Part shown: piece by piece, positions 33,315 to 34,136 of the stretch | How the letters are laid out: the number at the start of each line of letters is the position of its first letter | Numbering within the stretch: position 1 is the first letter of the stretch | Source of the DNA: Gammaproteobacteria bacterium | GTDB lineage: Bacteria; Pseudomonadota; Gammaproteobacteria; Steroidobacterales; Steroidobacteraceae | Reading direction: 5' to 3' | Length of the DNA: 34,136 nt | Assembly: GCA_013289615.1 (NCBI GenBank) | Contig: JABCZO010000038.1 | Span: 1 to 34,136, forward strand | Program-made: the position numbers and the translations under genes | Notes under the pieces: generated by a model | Seen by the model: only the letters and a program-made list of their open reading frames with translations | Databases searched by the model: none | What the model was told of the DNA's origin: nothing

Positions 33315-34136
33315 AGCTCGATCTCCATGCCGTCATACGCGACCTCGATGCCGGCAGCGACAAGCTGCGCGCGCTCGGGGCCGGCCTCATCGAGGATCGG
33401 ATTGGTGTTGTTGATATGAATCAGGATGCGGCGCGTGCGCTGCGGCAGGCGCGCGAGTTGCCCGGCCATGCCGCCGGCGCCGCTCTGGGGCAGGTGCCCC
33501 AGCTCACTGGCTCGCTTGTGCGACACGCCGATCCGGATCATTTCATCCTCGCTCCAGAAGGTACCGTCCACCAGCACGCAGTCGCTGGCGCTGAGAACCC
33601 GCTCGACCGCCGGCGGGATGCCCGCGAGTCCCGGCGAGTAGAACAGCTGCCGGCCGCTGCCCGTGTCGCGAAAGATCAGCCCGATGTTATCCCCGACGCG
33701 CGGATTTTCCCGATACGCCGAGTAGGGCCCGGGCTTGCCCTCGACCGGCAGCGCGCTGACCGTCACCCCCGGCAGCGCCGGGATCTCAAATTGCGCGCCG
33801 TCCACCGGGATGCGATGCCAGTGAACGCCGCAGAAATGCTGCAGCACGTTGAGGATCGGCAGGCCGCTGCTCAGATCCTCTCGCACCGTCTCGGTGGTCC
33901 ACAGCTCCAGCGGCGCGCGGTGCTCGCGCAGCAGCAGCAGTCCGGTGCAGTGATCGATCTGGCCGTCGACCAGGATGATCGCGCCGATGCCGGAATCGCG
34001 CAGGCCCTGGTGCGGCTGTAGCCCCGGATTGGCGGCGATCTGCTGATGGATGTCGGGTGAGGCGTTGCACACCACCCATTGGCGGCCGTCCACCGAGACG
34101 GCGATTGACGACTGGCTGCGCCTGCGCGCGTTGAGG
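33311..34136 (-). CDS. pqqB: PQQ biosynthesis protein PqqB, 5' end beyond window
   Basis: The minus-strand frame is open to the window edge. The first readable residues, [20 protein letters not shown] at 34077-34135, match the PqqB region just after its N-terminal Cys-containing segment, so about 40 codons are missing. The metallo-beta-lactamase-like fold shows [53 protein letters not shown] and [11 protein letters not shown]. PqqB is a nonheme-iron hydroxylase that acts on the PQQ precursor Tyr. It would be preceded by pqqA outside the window. Confidence 0.95.
   Translation of the reverse strand, partial: LNARRRSQSSIAVSVDGRQWVVCNASPDIHQQIAANPGLQPHQGLRDSGIGAIILVDGQIDHCTGLLLLREHRAPLELWTTETVREDLSSGLPILNVLQHFCGVHWHRIPVDGAQFEIPALPGVTVSALPVEGKPGPYSAYRENPRVGDNIGLIFRDTGSGRQLFYSPGLAGIPPAVERVLSASDCVLVDGTFWSEDEMIRIGVSHKRASELGHLPQSGAGGMAGQLARLPQRTRRILIHINNTNPILDEAGPERAQLVAAGIEVAYDGMEIEL

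Noticed and set aside
1..34136. CRISPR arrays, tRNA or rRNA genes, insertion sequences, attachment sites or prophage genes
   Set aside because: No regularly spaced repeats, cloverleaf-like sequences, transposase or integrase motifs, or terminal inverted repeats were recognised on either strand.

Overview
This window most likely comes from a GC-rich proteobacterium, probably a gammaproteobacterium of the Steroidobacter/Nevskia type. The support is indirect: two large TonB-dependent receptors with 'EVIVTA/EIVVNG' TonB boxes, a pqqBCDE operon, membrane urate hydroxylase PuuD, GC-rich codon use and many ATGA/GTGA gene overlaps. No rRNA or tRNA gene is present to fix the taxonomy.

Layout. 1-1573: the 3'-truncated start of a class I SAM methyltransferase (minus) and a small YdcZ/DUF606-type membrane protein (plus), in sequence that looks less GC-rich than the rest. 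1634-4603: a HisN-type inositol-monophosphatase-family phosphatase (minus), a class I glutamine amidotransferase and a secreted phosphoesterase. 4607-13087: a nucleoside/purine uptake and cleavage block. It has a BMP-family periplasmic binding protein (minus), a periplasmic 'purine nucleoside permease' (NUP) protein, and a tightly packed plus-strand operon of ABC ATPase, two permeases, guanine deaminase and a secreted nucleoside hydrolase. 13091-18336: two divergent TonB-dependent receptors, with the decayed 3' end of a third receptor copy between them. 18572-28830: a nine-gene plus-strand run that carries (hypo)xanthine to glyoxylate, uraH-xdhA-xdhB-xdhC-puuD-puuE-uraD-alc-allA. 29009-31104: a DUF2946-like His-rich small protein, a Cys-motif outer-membrane protein and a TlpA-like thioredoxin. 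31149-34136: pqqE, pqqD, pqqC and a 5'-truncated pqqB on the minus strand; pqqA would lie beyond the window.

How the genes fit together (inference from family functions). Outer-membrane receptors, a secreted phosphoesterase, a secreted nucleoside hydrolase and the NUP protein could convert extracellular nucleotides and nucleosides to bases before or during uptake by the BMP/ABC importer. Guanine deaminase and xanthine dehydrogenase then make urate. PuuD oxidises urate with electrons passed to its own cytochrome c domain. UraH, UraD and PuuE give allantoate. Allantoicase and ureidoglycolate lyase finish to glyoxylate and two urea. No urease and no transcriptional regulator is present in the window.

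Most unusual points: UraD is fused to a shortened M20 (allantoate-amidohydrolase-like) domain that has lost its metal ligands; the nucleoside hydrolase lacks the canonical Asp pair of its DxDxxxDD motif; a TonB-receptor relic survives; and three palindromes are stacked upstream of the urate-degradation operon.
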